Origin: Pseudoramibacter faecis
GTDB taxonomy: Bacteria > Bacillota > Clostridia > Eubacteriales > Eubacteriaceae
Reading direction: 5' to 3'
Length of the DNA: 64,000 nucleotides
Assembly: GCF_036289405.1 (NCBI RefSeq)
Contig: NZ_JAYFFI010000001.1
Span: 186,001 to 250,000 of the forward strand
Part shown: piece after piece, positions 1 to 8,662 of the stretch
How positions within the stretch are numbered: position 1 is the first letter of the stretch
Layout: every line of letters starts with the position of its first letter
Position numbers and translations under genes: made by a program
Notes under the pieces: model-generated
What the model was told of the DNA's origin: nothing
Database searches by the model: none
What the model saw: only the letters and a program-made list of their open reading frames with translations

Positions 1-615
1 GATGATCGCCTCGAGGGTGTCCACCTCGTAGGTGGGGTGCGCCCGGGCAAGGGACGTCCGGGTGTTGTAGCCCCAATCGACGGCTGCCACATCGATGCCC
101 GCCCGGCGGCAGGCCCGAATGTCCCGCACTTCATCCCCGACGTAAAGCATCTCCGACGGGCGGATATGCAACTGTCGGCACAGGCACAGCAGCCTGCGGT
201 CCTTGCCGAAGAACGCGGCGCATTTTAAAAAATCAAAACAGGCGTTCAGATCATAGCGCGTTAAAAACGCGTGGACATTCTTCGCCGTGTTGGAGGTGAG
301 GATGCCGCAAAAGAGCGTCCAGCGCCGCAGCTCGGACAAAAAATCACCTAGTTGATCGTGGAAAGGCATGATCTCATCCTGACGAGCCGCGAGCTGCTTA
401 CCGCCGTATCGGATCAGCTTCCCCAGTCGCCGCAACGGAATGTGCAGATGCCTCAGCACATCGGCCATGGCCATCTCTTTAATCGCACCGATCGCTTCCG
501 GCTCGACGGTTTCCAATCGATAGCGCCGGGCCATTTCGTTGTAGACTTTAAGCATAAGGGCTTCCGTATCTGCCAGTGTGCCGTCGAAATCAAAACACAC
601 ACATTTATAAGTCAT
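1..615 (-). CDS. HAD-superfamily phosphatase (PpaX/phosphoglycolate phosphatase-like), truncated by the window edge
   Basis: Reading leftward from ATG at 615, 205 codons stay open to base 1. The N-terminus carries HAD motif I, DFDGTLADT, with the nucleophilic and general-acid aspartates. Motif II (LTSNT) is near residue 105, a lysine in FGKDR near residue 135, and motif IV GDEVRD near residue 160. This is the layout of the HAD subfamily IA phosphatases that act on small phosphorylated metabolites or pyrophosphate. The substrate cannot be read from the sequence. Family members are about 210-220 residues, so probably only a few C-terminal residues are missing. It is divergent from the his operon, with about 290 bp between them. 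Confidence 0.85.
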   Translation of the reverse strand, partial: MTYKCVCFDFDGTLADTEALMLKVYNEMARRYRLETVEPEAIGAIKEMAMADVLRHLHIPLRRLGKLIRYGGKQLAARQDEIMPFHDQLGDFLSELRRWTLFCGILTSNTAKNVHAFLTRYDLNACFDFLKCAAFFGKDRRLLCLCRQLHIRPSEMLYVGDEVRDIRACRRAGIDVAAVDWGYNTRTSLARAHPTYEVDTLEAII

Positions 616-831
616 GGCTGAAGCCCCCTTTCGTTAAGCTCGTCTCGCCGCCGATTTGTCTTAATTGTCCAACAGGATTGATCAATTTTCAATAAAAATC
701 TTTATTTTATGATAAAATAAACTAAAAAATACGCAGAAAGCAATGCCCATTCTCTCGCACCATTCTGGCGCAACACAGCTTCAGAAGTTCTGCATCCGAG
801 AATTTCAGGCGTATTAAATTCAATACATCCG

Positions 832-860
832 TTGACCCCGCGCGTAACCCATGATAAGAT
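832..860 (+). promoter_or_regulatory. Candidate sigma-A promoter of the his operon
   Basis: TTGACC at 832-837 and TAAGAT at 855-860 are separated by 17 bp, about 50 bp before hisZ. The rest of the 616-908 gap is AT-rich. I see no T-box, attenuator or leader peptide with a histidine run in it. Confidence 0.5.
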
Positions 861-908
861 AAGGGCATCGCTTTATTACGCTACTGTATAAAACAACGAG
901 GAGACTTT

Positions 909-2174
909 ATGCTGACCAATTACACCATCGAGGGATTCGAGAACATCCAGTATCAGGGTTTTCGATCGTTAGCCGCCATCGAAGCCAGGCTAAAAAAACT
1001 TTATCAGTCCTACGGTTACCATCAGATTTCAATCCCGACCTTTGAATCCTTCGATCAATTTATCACCGACAACACCATCCCGGGCGATGAGCTCTTTAAG
1101 TTCATCAGCCGCAAGGGCAAAGTGCTGGCCCTCAAGCCCGACGCCACCCTTTCCGTGGCGCGCATGGCGGCCATCAACCACCACGACCCCGGGGAAATTA
1201 TCAAATTTTTCTATCAAACCAATATTTATCGTCACTTTTCCGCTCCCAGCGACGTCAAAAAAGAAATCACCCAAATGGGTGTTGAATTTTTCGGCGACAC
1301 CGCGCCGGAATGCGATGGCGAAATCATCGCGCTGGCCATCGAGTCACTGCGGGCCAACAGCATCGCGGACATTCAAATCGATATGGGGCATGTGGGCTAT
1401 ATCAATTATCTGTTGGATGAGCTCGCCCTTTCCGAGAGCGACCGCACCGCGCTGATCAGCCTCATCGACAATAAAAACATCGGCGACATCCGCGCCTTCC
1501 TGGACGCGCGCGAATGCGATCCTGCCATTGCCGAGATCGTGCTGCAACTGCCCCGGCTTTACGGAAAACCGAGGGAAACCTTTGAGCGGATGCGCACCCT
1601 CTGTGTGAACGACCAAATGCGGGCGGTGGTCGCAAATCTGCAGGCCATTTACCGCCATCTCGAGGTGGTGGGCCTGGCCGATGCCGTCACCTTTGATCTC
1701 GGCTTCACCAACGCGATGCATTATTATTCCGATCTCGTGTTCAAGGCCTACGTCGGCAGCTGGGGCGCGCCCATCATCGACGGCGGCCGCTACGACCATC
1801 TGAGCCAAAAATTCGGTATCGATCGGCCGGCCTGCGGCTTTGCTGTCGACCTGCTGGGCCTGATGGACTTTATGGATCAGCACGGCCTGCTCGACGATGC
1901 GCCGGAGCCACACCGCGTCATCGTCTATGCCGAAAACGCAAAGCCCCGGGCCTTTGCCCTCGCCGCCGATTGGCGCCGTCAGGGACTCCCGGTGGAAATC
2001 TTTTGCACCGCCGCGGATCTGCCGGAGCAAGCCATCGTCGCCCTGCGATCCCAGCAGCTTTACCGCGACAGCTATTTCTACGCGATCACCGCCGACGGTC
2101 TCTTTCAATTCAAAAATAATCGGCTGATGCCGATTGAGGCCTTTAATGCGGCTGAAACCCGGCAAGGAGAATAA
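909..2174 (+). CDS. hisZ: ATP phosphoribosyltransferase regulatory subunit HisZ
   Basis: A 421-residue protein resembling the catalytic core of histidyl-tRNA synthetase but lacking the anticodon-binding domain. It has the class II motif 2 region (LKPDATLSVARM near residue 76) and the HisS-like glycine-rich stretch IDGGRYDHLSQKFG near residue 292. HisZ forms a hetero-octamer with the short HisG and supplies histidine feedback control for the first step of histidine synthesis. The start is supported by GAGGAGA seven bases upstream. It is the first gene of a nine-gene operon, and only one base separates its stop from hisG. The presence of hisZ beside a short hisG is what distinguishes it from a true histidyl-tRNA synthetase. 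Confidence 0.95.
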   Translation: MLTNYTIEGFENIQYQGFRSLAAIEARLKKLYQSYGYHQISIPTFESFDQFITDNTIPGDELFKFISRKGKVLALKPDATLSVARMAAINHHDPGEIIKFFYQTNIYRHFSAPSDVKKEITQMGVEFFGDTAPECDGEIIALAIESLRANSIADIQIDMGHVGYINYLLDELALSESDRTALISLIDNKNIGDIRAFLDARECDPAIAEIVLQLPRLYGKPRETFERMRTLCVNDQMRAVVANLQAIYRHLEVVGLADAVTFDLGFTNAMHYYSDLVFKAYVGSWGAPIIDGGRYDHLSQKFGIDRPACGFAVDLLGLMDFMDQHGLLDDAPEPHRVIVYAENAKPRAFALAADWRRQGLPVEIFCTAADLPEQAIVALRSQQLYRDSYFYAITADGLFQFKNNRLMPIEAFNAAETRQGE

Positions 2175-2175
2175 C

Positions 2176-2817
2176 ATGATTCAAAAAGAAAATGCCAAAT
2201 TAAAAATGGCGCTGGCCAAGGGGCGCGTCGCCAACAAAACCATCGATCGGCTCAAGGAGATCGGCTATATTTTCCCCGACTACGCCAAGGACAGCCGCAA
2301 GCTCATCTTTACCGACACCACGGACACCATCGAATTTTTTCTCGTCAAGTCACCGGATGTCGGCACCTATGTCGAAAAGGGCGCCGCCGATATCGGTATC
2401 GTCGGCCGGGATGTGCTTTTGGAGCACCCCGCCAATGTGTACGAGCTGCTCAACCTCAACATCGGCCTGTGCCGCATGTGTGTCGCCGGTTTTGCGGGCA
2501 CCAAAATTCAATACAACCGCAAACTTACCGTGGGCACCAAATACCCTCATATCGCCAAAACTTATTTCAACCGGCTGGATCAGCCGGCGGATCTGATCAC
2601 GATCAACGGCTCGGTAGAGCTCGGCCCCATCCTCGGTCTGTGCGACTGCATCGTCGACATCGTTGAAAGCGGCAGCACCCTTCGGGAAAACGGGCTCGTC
2701 GTGCTCGAGACGCTGTTTGAAATCAGCTCCCGGCTCATCGTCAATCAGGTCAGCTTAAAAACCAAAAGCCAAGCCATCGACCCCATCATTCAGAAATTCG
2801 AGACGCTGGCCCTTTAG
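2176..2817 (+). CDS. hisG: ATP phosphoribosyltransferase, short form, HisG
   Basis: A 213-residue catalytic subunit that condenses ATP with PRPP to phosphoribosyl-ATP, the committing step of histidine synthesis. KMALAKGR and DIGIVGRDVL are family motifs, and the PRPP-binding loop is in the VDIVESGSTLRENGL region near residue 155. Its length matches the short HisG class that lacks the C-terminal regulatory ACT-like domain and depends on HisZ. The frame is open upstream to 2134 inside hisZ, but AAGGAG just ahead of ATG 2176 and the start MIQKENAKLK favour 2176. Confidence 0.95.
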   Translation: MIQKENAKLKMALAKGRVANKTIDRLKEIGYIFPDYAKDSRKLIFTDTTDTIEFFLVKSPDVGTYVEKGAADIGIVGRDVLLEHPANVYELLNLNIGLCRMCVAGFAGTKIQYNRKLTVGTKYPHIAKTYFNRLDQPADLITINGSVELGPILGLCDCIVDIVESGSTLRENGLVVLETLFEISSRLIVNQVSLKTKSQAIDPIIQKFETLAL

Positions 2818-2847
2818 CCCGTCCCGCCGTTTTCAGGAGAGAACACC

Positions 2848-4137
2848 ATGCAAAAATTAACCTATCGGGACAGCCTCGGCCAGCTGGACCGCCTTTTAAA
2901 ACGAAATAAAGCCGATAATCAAAGCATTCGCGACAGCGTGCTCGCTATCATCGATCGCGTCAAGGCCGAGGGCGACGCCGCCCTGCGCGCGCTGACCGCC
3001 CAATTCGACGGCTGCAACGTCGCTGATCTGAAGGTCAGTGCCGAAGAAATCAACGAGGCCTTCGCCGCAGCCGACCCGAAACTCGTCGCCGCCATCGAAA
3101 AAGCGGCGGACAATATCCGCGCCTTTCACAAAAAACAACTCGAGACCACCTGGACCTACGAGCCGGCGCCGGGGATCACCCTGGGCCAGCACATCACACC
3201 CATCGAGCGGGTCGGCGTGTACGTGCCCGGCGGCAAAGCCGCCTATCCCTCCACCGTGTTGATGGACACCATCCCCGCCGTCGTCGCCGGTGTGGATTCT
3301 ATCGCCATGGTCACCCCGCCGGGCAAAGACGGCCAGATCGACCCGAATATTCTCTGCGCGGCCAAAATTGCCAGCGTGACGGAAATTTACAAAGTCGGCG
3401 GCGCCCAGGCCATCGCGGCGCTGGCCCACGGCACCGAAACCATCGCGCCGGTGCACAAAATCGTCGGACCGGGCAATATTTTTGTCGCTACCGCCAAGAA
3501 GGAAGTCTTTGGCAAAGTGGCCATCGACATGATTGCCGGTCCCAGCGAAGTGCTCGTGCTTTGCGACGGCTCTGCCGATCCGGCATGGATCGCCGCCGAC
3601 CTGCTCTCCCAGGCCGAACACGACGAGATGGCCATGCCCATTCTCGTGACCACCGACGACGCCTTTGCCGACGCCGTGATCGATGAGGTCTATCGCCAGA
3701 TCAAGGCCGATCTGCGCCGCAAAACCATCGCCAAAAGCGCTGTCGATCATTTCGGCTTTGTCTTCGTTTGCGACGATTTGGACGAAGCTTTTGAGCTGGC
3801 CGGCCGCGTCGCTCCCGAACACATGGAGCTGGCACTGCCCGACGCCAAAGCCTATCTCAACCGGGTACAGAACGCCGGCGCCATCTTCCTCGGCAACTAC
3901 TCGCCGGAGCCCCTCGGCGATTATTTCGCCGGCCCCAACCACACCCTGCCCACTTCCGGCACGGCAAAATTCTCCTCGCCGCTCGGCACCTACGACTTTA
4001 TCAAGCGCTCGAGCATCATCGAATACGGCGAGGCCAATCTGCGTGCCGTCGCCGACGACATCGTCACCTTTGCCGAAGCCGAAGGCCTTGACGCCCACGC
4101 CAAATCCATCGAAAGAAGATTCAGAAAGAAGGTTTAA
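2848..4137 (+). CDS. hisD: Histidinol dehydrogenase HisD
   Basis: A 429-residue NAD-dependent zinc enzyme that oxidises L-histidinol to L-histidine in two steps. Visible family signatures are ERVGVYVPGGKAAYPS near residue 113, the GPGNIFVATAKKEVFG stretch near residue 208, and AEHDEMA with the zinc-ligand glutamine and histidine (SQAEHDE). The His-Glu catalytic pair lies in VAPEHMELALP near residue 324. An AGGAGA ribosome binding site precedes ATG 2848. It is 30 bp after hisG, and its stop abuts the hisC start. Confidence 0.97.
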   Translation: MQKLTYRDSLGQLDRLLKRNKADNQSIRDSVLAIIDRVKAEGDAALRALTAQFDGCNVADLKVSAEEINEAFAAADPKLVAAIEKAADNIRAFHKKQLETTWTYEPAPGITLGQHITPIERVGVYVPGGKAAYPSTVLMDTIPAVVAGVDSIAMVTPPGKDGQIDPNILCAAKIASVTEIYKVGGAQAIAALAHGTETIAPVHKIVGPGNIFVATAKKEVFGKVAIDMIAGPSEVLVLCDGSADPAWIAADLLSQAEHDEMAMPILVTTDDAFADAVIDEVYRQIKADLRRKTIAKSAVDHFGFVFVCDDLDEAFELAGRVAPEHMELALPDAKAYLNRVQNAGAIFLGNYSPEPLGDYFAGPNHTLPTSGTAKFSSPLGTYDFIKRSSIIEYGEANLRAVADDIVTFAEAEGLDAHAKSIERRFRKKV

Positions 4138-5211
4138 ATGATGGACTACACCGCCAAACTTACCCGCCCCTGTGTCCGGGTCCTCGAAGCCTATCAGGTG
4201 GTCCCGCCGAATTACAAAATTATTTTAAACGCCAACGAAAATCCCTATGATTTTCCCGACGCCCTCAAAGAAGCTTTTTGCCAGCGCATGATGGCCACCG
4301 CTTTCAACCGTTACCCCGATCCCACGGCGGCCGCCGTGCGCGAGGAGCTTTTCGCCTACACCGGCGTCGCCGCTGATCAGATCGTTGTGGGCTGCGGCTC
4401 GGACGAAATCATGGCCATGCTCGGACAGACCTTTATCGCTCCCGGCGATGTGGTAGTCGGCCACGCCCCCGGCTTTTCGATGTACGAAATCTGGAGCGTC
4501 ATCGCCGGCGGTCAGTTTATCTGGGTGCCGGACAACGCCGCCTATTACCACAACGTCGAGGGCATCATCAACACTGCAAAAGAAAACAACGCCAAACTCA
4601 TCTATTTGTGCTCGCCCAATAACCCGACAGGCGGTCTCTTCCCCCGCCACGACGTGATCCAGATCCTCGAGGAGACGGACGCCCTGGTGGTGCTCGACGA
4701 AGCCTATATCGAATTTAAAAGTCCGGATGATTCCCTGGCCCGCCTGGTCGACAGCTACGGCAATCTGCTCGTGATGCGCACCCTCTCCAAGGCTTTCGGT
4801 CTCGCGGGAATCCGCTGCGGCTACTGCCTCGGGCCGAAGCCGCTCATCGACATGATGAATAAAGTCAAATCGCCCTATAACCTCAACAAGCTCACCCAGG
4901 AAGCGGCCCTCATCGGCCTTCAAAACCGCAATCGGCTTCTCGCCCGGGTGAAAACCCTCAACGCGGAACGCCACCGGGTTTACCGGGCGCTGCTCGCCTT
5001 TGATCTCGGCCGGGTGTTCCCGACCGCCGCCAATTTTATTTATTTTGAGACGCCCCGCGGCGGCGCCATCGAAAAAGCCATGCGCAAACGCAGTATCCTG
5101 GTGAAAACCTTCGGCGCGACAGACGACCGCCTCACGCCTTTCCGACTGACCATCGGCGCTCCGGAAGAAAACGACGCCGTGCTTGACGCCATCGCGGAGG
5201 CCCTGCAATGA
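4138..5211 (+). CDS. hisC: Histidinol-phosphate aminotransferase HisC
   Basis: A 357-residue fold-type I PLP enzyme transferring the amino group from glutamate to imidazole acetol phosphate. NANENPYD near residue 25, SPNNPTGG near residue 160, the aspartate in VVLDEAYIEF near residue 187, and the PLP lysine in TLSKAFGLAGIRCGY near residue 214 are all visible. Two ATGs are adjacent (4138 and 4141). AGAAGG lies inside the end of hisD, so translation is coupled. The last four bases overlap hisB (ATGA). Confidence 0.96.
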   Translation: MMDYTAKLTRPCVRVLEAYQVVPPNYKIILNANENPYDFPDALKEAFCQRMMATAFNRYPDPTAAAVREELFAYTGVAADQIVVGCGSDEIMAMLGQTFIAPGDVVVGHAPGFSMYEIWSVIAGGQFIWVPDNAAYYHNVEGIINTAKENNAKLIYLCSPNNPTGGLFPRHDVIQILEETDALVVLDEAYIEFKSPDDSLARLVDSYGNLLVMRTLSKAFGLAGIRCGYCLGPKPLIDMMNKVKSPYNLNKLTQEAALIGLQNRNRLLARVKTLNAERHRVYRALLAFDLGRVFPTAANFIYFETPRGGAIEKAMRKRSILVKTFGATDDRLTPFRLTIGAPEENDAVLDAIAEALQ

Positions 5212-5795
5212 GCCGATCCGCCACCCTCAGCCGGGAAACCAAGGAAACCCGAATCGCCCTGACCCTCGATCTCGACGGCAGCGGCTGCTCCGACATCCAT
5301 TCGTCGGTGCCTTTTTTCGATCACATGCTCACCCTCTTCGCAGCCCACGGCCGGTTCGACCTCACCGTAAACGCCGAAGGCGACGGCGCCGACAACCACC
5401 ACGTCATCGAGGATCTGGGGATCCTCATGGGGCAGGCCTTCGCCCGGGCGCTGGGCGACAAGGCCGGCATCGCCCGCTACGCCACCGAATTTCTCCCGAT
5501 GGACGAATCCCTTTGCCGCATCAACATCGATATCAGCGGTCGGGCGTATCTCGTCTGGGACGTCACCCTGACCCGGGAAATGATCGGCGATTTCGAAACG
5601 GAAATGCTCCGGGAGTTCTTCATCGCCTTTGCCCACAACGCCGCCATGACCATTCACGTGGCCTCCCTTTACGGCATGAACAACCACCACATCGTGGAGG
5701 GCATCTTCAAGGGATTTGGCCGCGCGCTCAAAACGGCGGTCGCCATCGACCCGACCGTTCGTGGCATTCCCAGCACGAAAGGGGTGATCGCATGA
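5208..5795 (+). CDS. hisB: Imidazoleglycerol-phosphate dehydratase HisB (monofunctional)
   Basis: A 195-residue enzyme that dehydrates imidazole glycerol phosphate. It contains the repeated manganese-binding histidine motifs FFDHMLTLFAAHGRF and DNHHVIEDLGI in the first half, and NNHHIVEGIFKGFGRALK in the second. There is no histidinol-phosphatase domain as in the E. coli fusion, so the phosphatase (HisJ- or HisK-type) must be encoded outside this window. It overlaps hisC and hisH by four bases on each side (ATGA junctions). Confidence 0.97.
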   Translation: MSRSATLSRETKETRIALTLDLDGSGCSDIHSSVPFFDHMLTLFAAHGRFDLTVNAEGDGADNHHVIEDLGILMGQAFARALGDKAGIARYATEFLPMDESLCRINIDISGRAYLVWDVTLTREMIGDFETEMLREFFIAFAHNAAMTIHVASLYGMNNHHIVEGIFKGFGRALKTAVAIDPTVRGIPSTKGVIA

Positions 5796-6406
5796 CCGTC
5801 GCCATTATCGACTACGATGTCGGCAATCTGAAGAATGTGCACACCGCCCTTCAGGACGTGGCCCTCGACGCGGTGATCACCCGGGATCCCGCGGTGATCG
5901 ACGATGCCTCGGCCATCGTGCTGCCCGGGGTCGGCGCCTTCGCCGACGCTATGGCCCATCTCGAACGGTTTTCCCTTGACGAACCGCTCAAGCGCAGCGT
6001 CGCGGGGGGCAAACCGCTGCTCGGCATCTGTCTGGGCATGCAACTGCTCTTCGACGAGAGCGAGGAGGACGGCCGCTGGCCGGGACTCGGCCTGATTCCC
6101 GGACGGGTCGTGCGCTTTGACACGCCGCAGCTCAAGGTGCCCCACATGGGCTGGAACAACCTAAACGTTCATCGGGAGGATCCCATCGCCCGGAGCATCA
6201 CCTGTGAAGATTATGTTTATTTTGTGCATTCCTATTACGCAGTGCCGAAGGATTTCGACGCTCACGTCGTGGCCTACGCGGATTACGGCGTGCGCGTGCC
6301 GGCCATCGTCCGCAAGGATAACGTCATCGGCATGCAATTTCACCCCGAAAAGAGCAGCGGCGTCGGCACCCGCCTGCTCACTAATTTCAAGGAGGTTCTC
6401 TCATGA
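5792..6406 (+). CDS. hisH: Imidazole glycerol phosphate synthase glutaminase subunit HisH
   Basis: A 204-residue class I glutamine amidotransferase that feeds ammonia to HisF. It has IDYDVGNLKNV at the N-terminus, the nucleophile cysteine in GICLGMQLLF near residue 79, and the catalytic His-Glu in GMQFHPEKSSG near residue 183. The start at 5792 overlaps the hisB stop (ATGA). The same frame is open well upstream through hisB, but that extension is a shadow with no family similarity. It ends in another ATGA overlap with hisA. Confidence 0.97.
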   Translation: MTVAIIDYDVGNLKNVHTALQDVALDAVITRDPAVIDDASAIVLPGVGAFADAMAHLERFSLDEPLKRSVAGGKPLLGICLGMQLLFDESEEDGRWPGLGLIPGRVVRFDTPQLKVPHMGWNNLNVHREDPIARSITCEDYVYFVHSYYAVPKDFDAHVVAYADYGVRVPAIVRKDNVIGMQFHPEKSSGVGTRLLTNFKEVLS

Positions 6407-7110
6407 TTGTTTTCCCAGCCATCGATATTAAAGACGGTCAATGCGTGCGCCTCAAGCAGGGCGTCAAGGAAGATCAGACCGTCTATTTCAAAGATCCGGT
6501 GGCCGTCGCCAAACGCTTCGAGGCCGACGGCGCCGAATACCTGCACCTGGTGGATCTCGACGGCGCCTTTGACGGCGAGCCCAAAAACCTGTCCGTCGTT
6601 AAGGCCATCGTCGACGCCGTGCATATTCCCGTCGAGCTCGGCGGCGGCATCCGCACCGAGACCATCGCCGATATGTATATCGACATCGGGGTGTCCCGCA
6701 TCATCATCGGCACCCAGGCCATCAAGGATTTCCGCTTCATCGAGCACCTCATCGCCAAATACGACGACAAAGTCTGCGTGTCCATCGACGCGAGAGACGG
6801 CATCGTGCGCACCGAGGGCTGGACGGAGAACAGCAACATCGAAGCGCTGGAGCTCGCCACCCGGCTGGAAAAAATCGGCCTGTCCACCCTGGTTTACACC
6901 GATATCGCCAAGGACGGCATGATGGGCGGCCCGAATTTTGACGTGTTAGCGCTCCTCAACCAAAACCTGAACATGAACATCATCGCTTCCGGCGGCATCG
7001 CCGGTCCCGAGCATCTGGAGCGTCTGGCCGCCATGGGGCTTTACGGCGCGATCTCCGGCAAGGCAATCTATGAGGGGGCCATCGATCTGAAGGCCTATCT
7101 CGGCAAATAG
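6403..7110 (+). CDS. hisA: ProFAR isomerase HisA
   Basis: A 235-residue TIM barrel that isomerises the aminoaldose ProFAR to PRFAR. The first-strand aspartate is in FPAIDIKDGQCVRL. Phosphate-binding motifs are LGGGIRT near residue 80 and ASGGIAGPEHL near residue 197. The second catalytic aspartate is in YTDIAKDGMMGGP near residue 165. AAGGAGG ahead of ATG 6403 lies within the hisH end, giving translational coupling. Confidence 0.97.
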   Translation: MIVFPAIDIKDGQCVRLKQGVKEDQTVYFKDPVAVAKRFEADGAEYLHLVDLDGAFDGEPKNLSVVKAIVDAVHIPVELGGGIRTETIADMYIDIGVSRIIIGTQAIKDFRFIEHLIAKYDDKVCVSIDARDGIVRTEGWTENSNIEALELATRLEKIGLSTLVYTDIAKDGMMGGPNFDVLALLNQNLNMNIIASGGIAGPEHLERLAAMGLYGAISGKAIYEGAIDLKAYLGK

Positions 7111-7119
7111 GAGGCATCC

Positions 7120-7881
7120 GTGCTCACCAAACGCATCATCCCCTGCCTCGATGTGGATCACGGGCGGGTGGTCAAAGGCCAAAAATTCAAAAACATTCGG
7201 GATGTTGACGATCCCGTGGCCCTCGGCCGCACTTATTCCGAACAAGGGGCCGACGAACTGGTATTTTACGATATCACAGCCAGTTACGAAGAACGAGACA
7301 TCTTTTTAAATATTGTCGAAAAGGTGGCCGGGGCCATCCGCATCCCCTTTACCATCGGGGGCGGCATCAGTACTGCCGAAGATTTTCGCAGAGTGCTCAT
7401 GGCCGGGGCCGACAAGGTCTCTGTTAACAGCGCCGCGGTGAAAAACCCGCAGCTCATCATGGACGCGGCACGGCGCTTCGGCAACCAATGCGTGGTGCTC
7501 TCCATCGACGCCAAACGCAACGCCGCCGGCAGCTGGGATGTTTACACCAAGGGCGGCCGCGAAAACACCGGCATCGACGCCATCGCCTGGGCGAAGCAGG
7601 GGCAGGATCTCGGCGCCGGGGAAATTTGCATCAACTCCATCGATACCGACGGCGTCAAGGACGGCTACGACCTCGCGCTCAACCGCATTCTCGCCGAAAC
7701 GCTAACCATTCCCGTCATCGCTTCCGGCGGGGCGGGCAAAATGGCCGATTTCGCCGAGGTGCTCGAAATCGGCGCCGACGCAGCGCTGGCGGCCTCCGTC
7801 TTCCATTACCAGGAAATCGCCATCCCCGACCTCAAGCATTACCTCGCCGACCGCGATCTGCCCATGCGCACCCAACGCTGA
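7120..7881 (+). CDS. hisF: Imidazole glycerol phosphate synthase cyclase subunit HisF
   Basis: A 253-residue TIM barrel that uses ammonia from HisH to cleave and cyclise PRFAR into imidazole glycerol phosphate and AICAR. The signature start MLTKRIIPCLDVDHGRVVKG holds the first catalytic aspartate. FTIGGGIST near residue 80 and ASGGAGKMADF near residue 205 bind phosphate, and the second catalytic aspartate is in INSIDTDGVKDG. Translation starts at GTG 7120, eight bases after a GGAGG that overlaps the hisA stop region. Confidence 0.97.
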   Translation: MLTKRIIPCLDVDHGRVVKGQKFKNIRDVDDPVALGRTYSEQGADELVFYDITASYEERDIFLNIVEKVAGAIRIPFTIGGGISTAEDFRRVLMAGADKVSVNSAAVKNPQLIMDAARRFGNQCVVLSIDAKRNAAGSWDVYTKGGRENTGIDAIAWAKQGQDLGAGEICINSIDTDGVKDGYDLALNRILAETLTIPVIASGGAGKMADFAEVLEIGADAALAASVFHYQEIAIPDLKHYLADRDLPMRTQR

Positions 7882-7906
7882 CCGCCATCCATTCAGAAAG
7901 GCTTTT

Positions 7907-8599
7907 ATGTCAAACTTAAAACCCATCACCGACCCTTCCACCGTCGATTTCCGCTTTAACAATCAGGGACTGATCCCCGCGATTCTCCAGGACTACCACA
8001 CCCGGGAAATCCTGATGATGGCCTGGATGAATGCCAAGTCCCTGGCCCTGACCCTCGAAACCGGCAACGCGACCTTCTTCAGCCGCAGCCGATCCACCTT
8101 GTGGACCAAAGGCGAAACGTCCGGGCATTTTCAGAAGGTCGTCGCCATCGACTACGACTGCGACGCGGACACCCTACTTTTACAGGTTAACCCCATCGGC
8201 CCCGCCTGCCACACCGGCCACCGTTCCTGCTTTTACCGCCGCCTGGCCGCCGACGAGGCCCTGGCCCGGGGCAACAGCGACATCCTCGCGGAGCTTGCCG
8301 CCCAGATCGAAGACCGCAAGGCCCGCCCCGTCGAAGGCTCCTACACCAATTATTTGTTCCACGAGGGCATCGATAAAATCTGCAAAAAAGTCGGCGAGGA
8401 AGCCACCGAGACCGTCATCGCCGCAAAGAATGGCGATCCGGACGAGCTCGTCAGTGAGGCCGCCGATCTGCTCTATCACCTGACGGTGCTGCTCAACCAT
8501 CAGGGCACGAGTTTTGACGCGGTGTATGAAAAGCTCGCCGCCCGCCATCAAACCCGGCGCCGAGACGAATACGACGATCACGGCAAAATCAAAAAATAA
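7907..8599 (+). CDS. hisI: Bifunctional phosphoribosyl-AMP cyclohydrolase / phosphoribosyl-ATP pyrophosphatase HisIE
   Basis: A 230-residue fusion catalysing steps 2 and 3 of histidine synthesis. The HisI half (residues 1-115) has the metal-binding CDADTLLLQV and the zinc cysteines in GPACHTGHRSCFYR. The HisE half (about 125-215) has the MazG-fold helices SYTNYLFHEG and KKVGEEATETVIAAKN, with its metal-binding glutamates, then EAADLLYHLTVLL. An AGAAAGG lies upstream of ATG 7907. It is the last gene of the operon and is followed by a strong terminator. Confidence 0.97.
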   Translation: MSNLKPITDPSTVDFRFNNQGLIPAILQDYHTREILMMAWMNAKSLALTLETGNATFFSRSRSTLWTKGETSGHFQKVVAIDYDCDADTLLLQVNPIGPACHTGHRSCFYRRLAADEALARGNSDILAELAAQIEDRKARPVEGSYTNYLFHEGIDKICKKVGEEATETVIAAKNGDPDELVSEAADLLYHLTVLLNHQGTSFDAVYEKLAARHQTRRRDEYDDHGKIKK

Positions 8600-8618
8600 A
8601 ACGCGATCAACACTCAAA

Positions 8619-8649
8619 AAAACCTGAGACAGAAGGTCTCAGGTTTTTT
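8619..8649 (+). terminator. Terminator of the his operon, probably bidirectional
   Basis: A 10-bp perfect stem (8621-8630 with 8636-8645) and a five-base loop, flanked by an A-run and followed by a six-base T-run. It also faces the convergent arginase-like gene. Confidence 0.9.
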
Positions 8650-8662
8650 GATGGCCGTGCGC

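Noticed and set aside
616..908. T-box or histidine attenuator before hisZ
   Set aside because: No T-box sequence, no His-codon leader peptide and no terminator/antiterminator pair were visible.
5183..5791. In-frame upstream extension of hisH giving a 407-residue product
   Set aside because: The extension is the shifted hisB frame, rich in Arg, His and Pro. The family start MTVAIIDYDVGN and the ATGA overlap fix the start at 5792.
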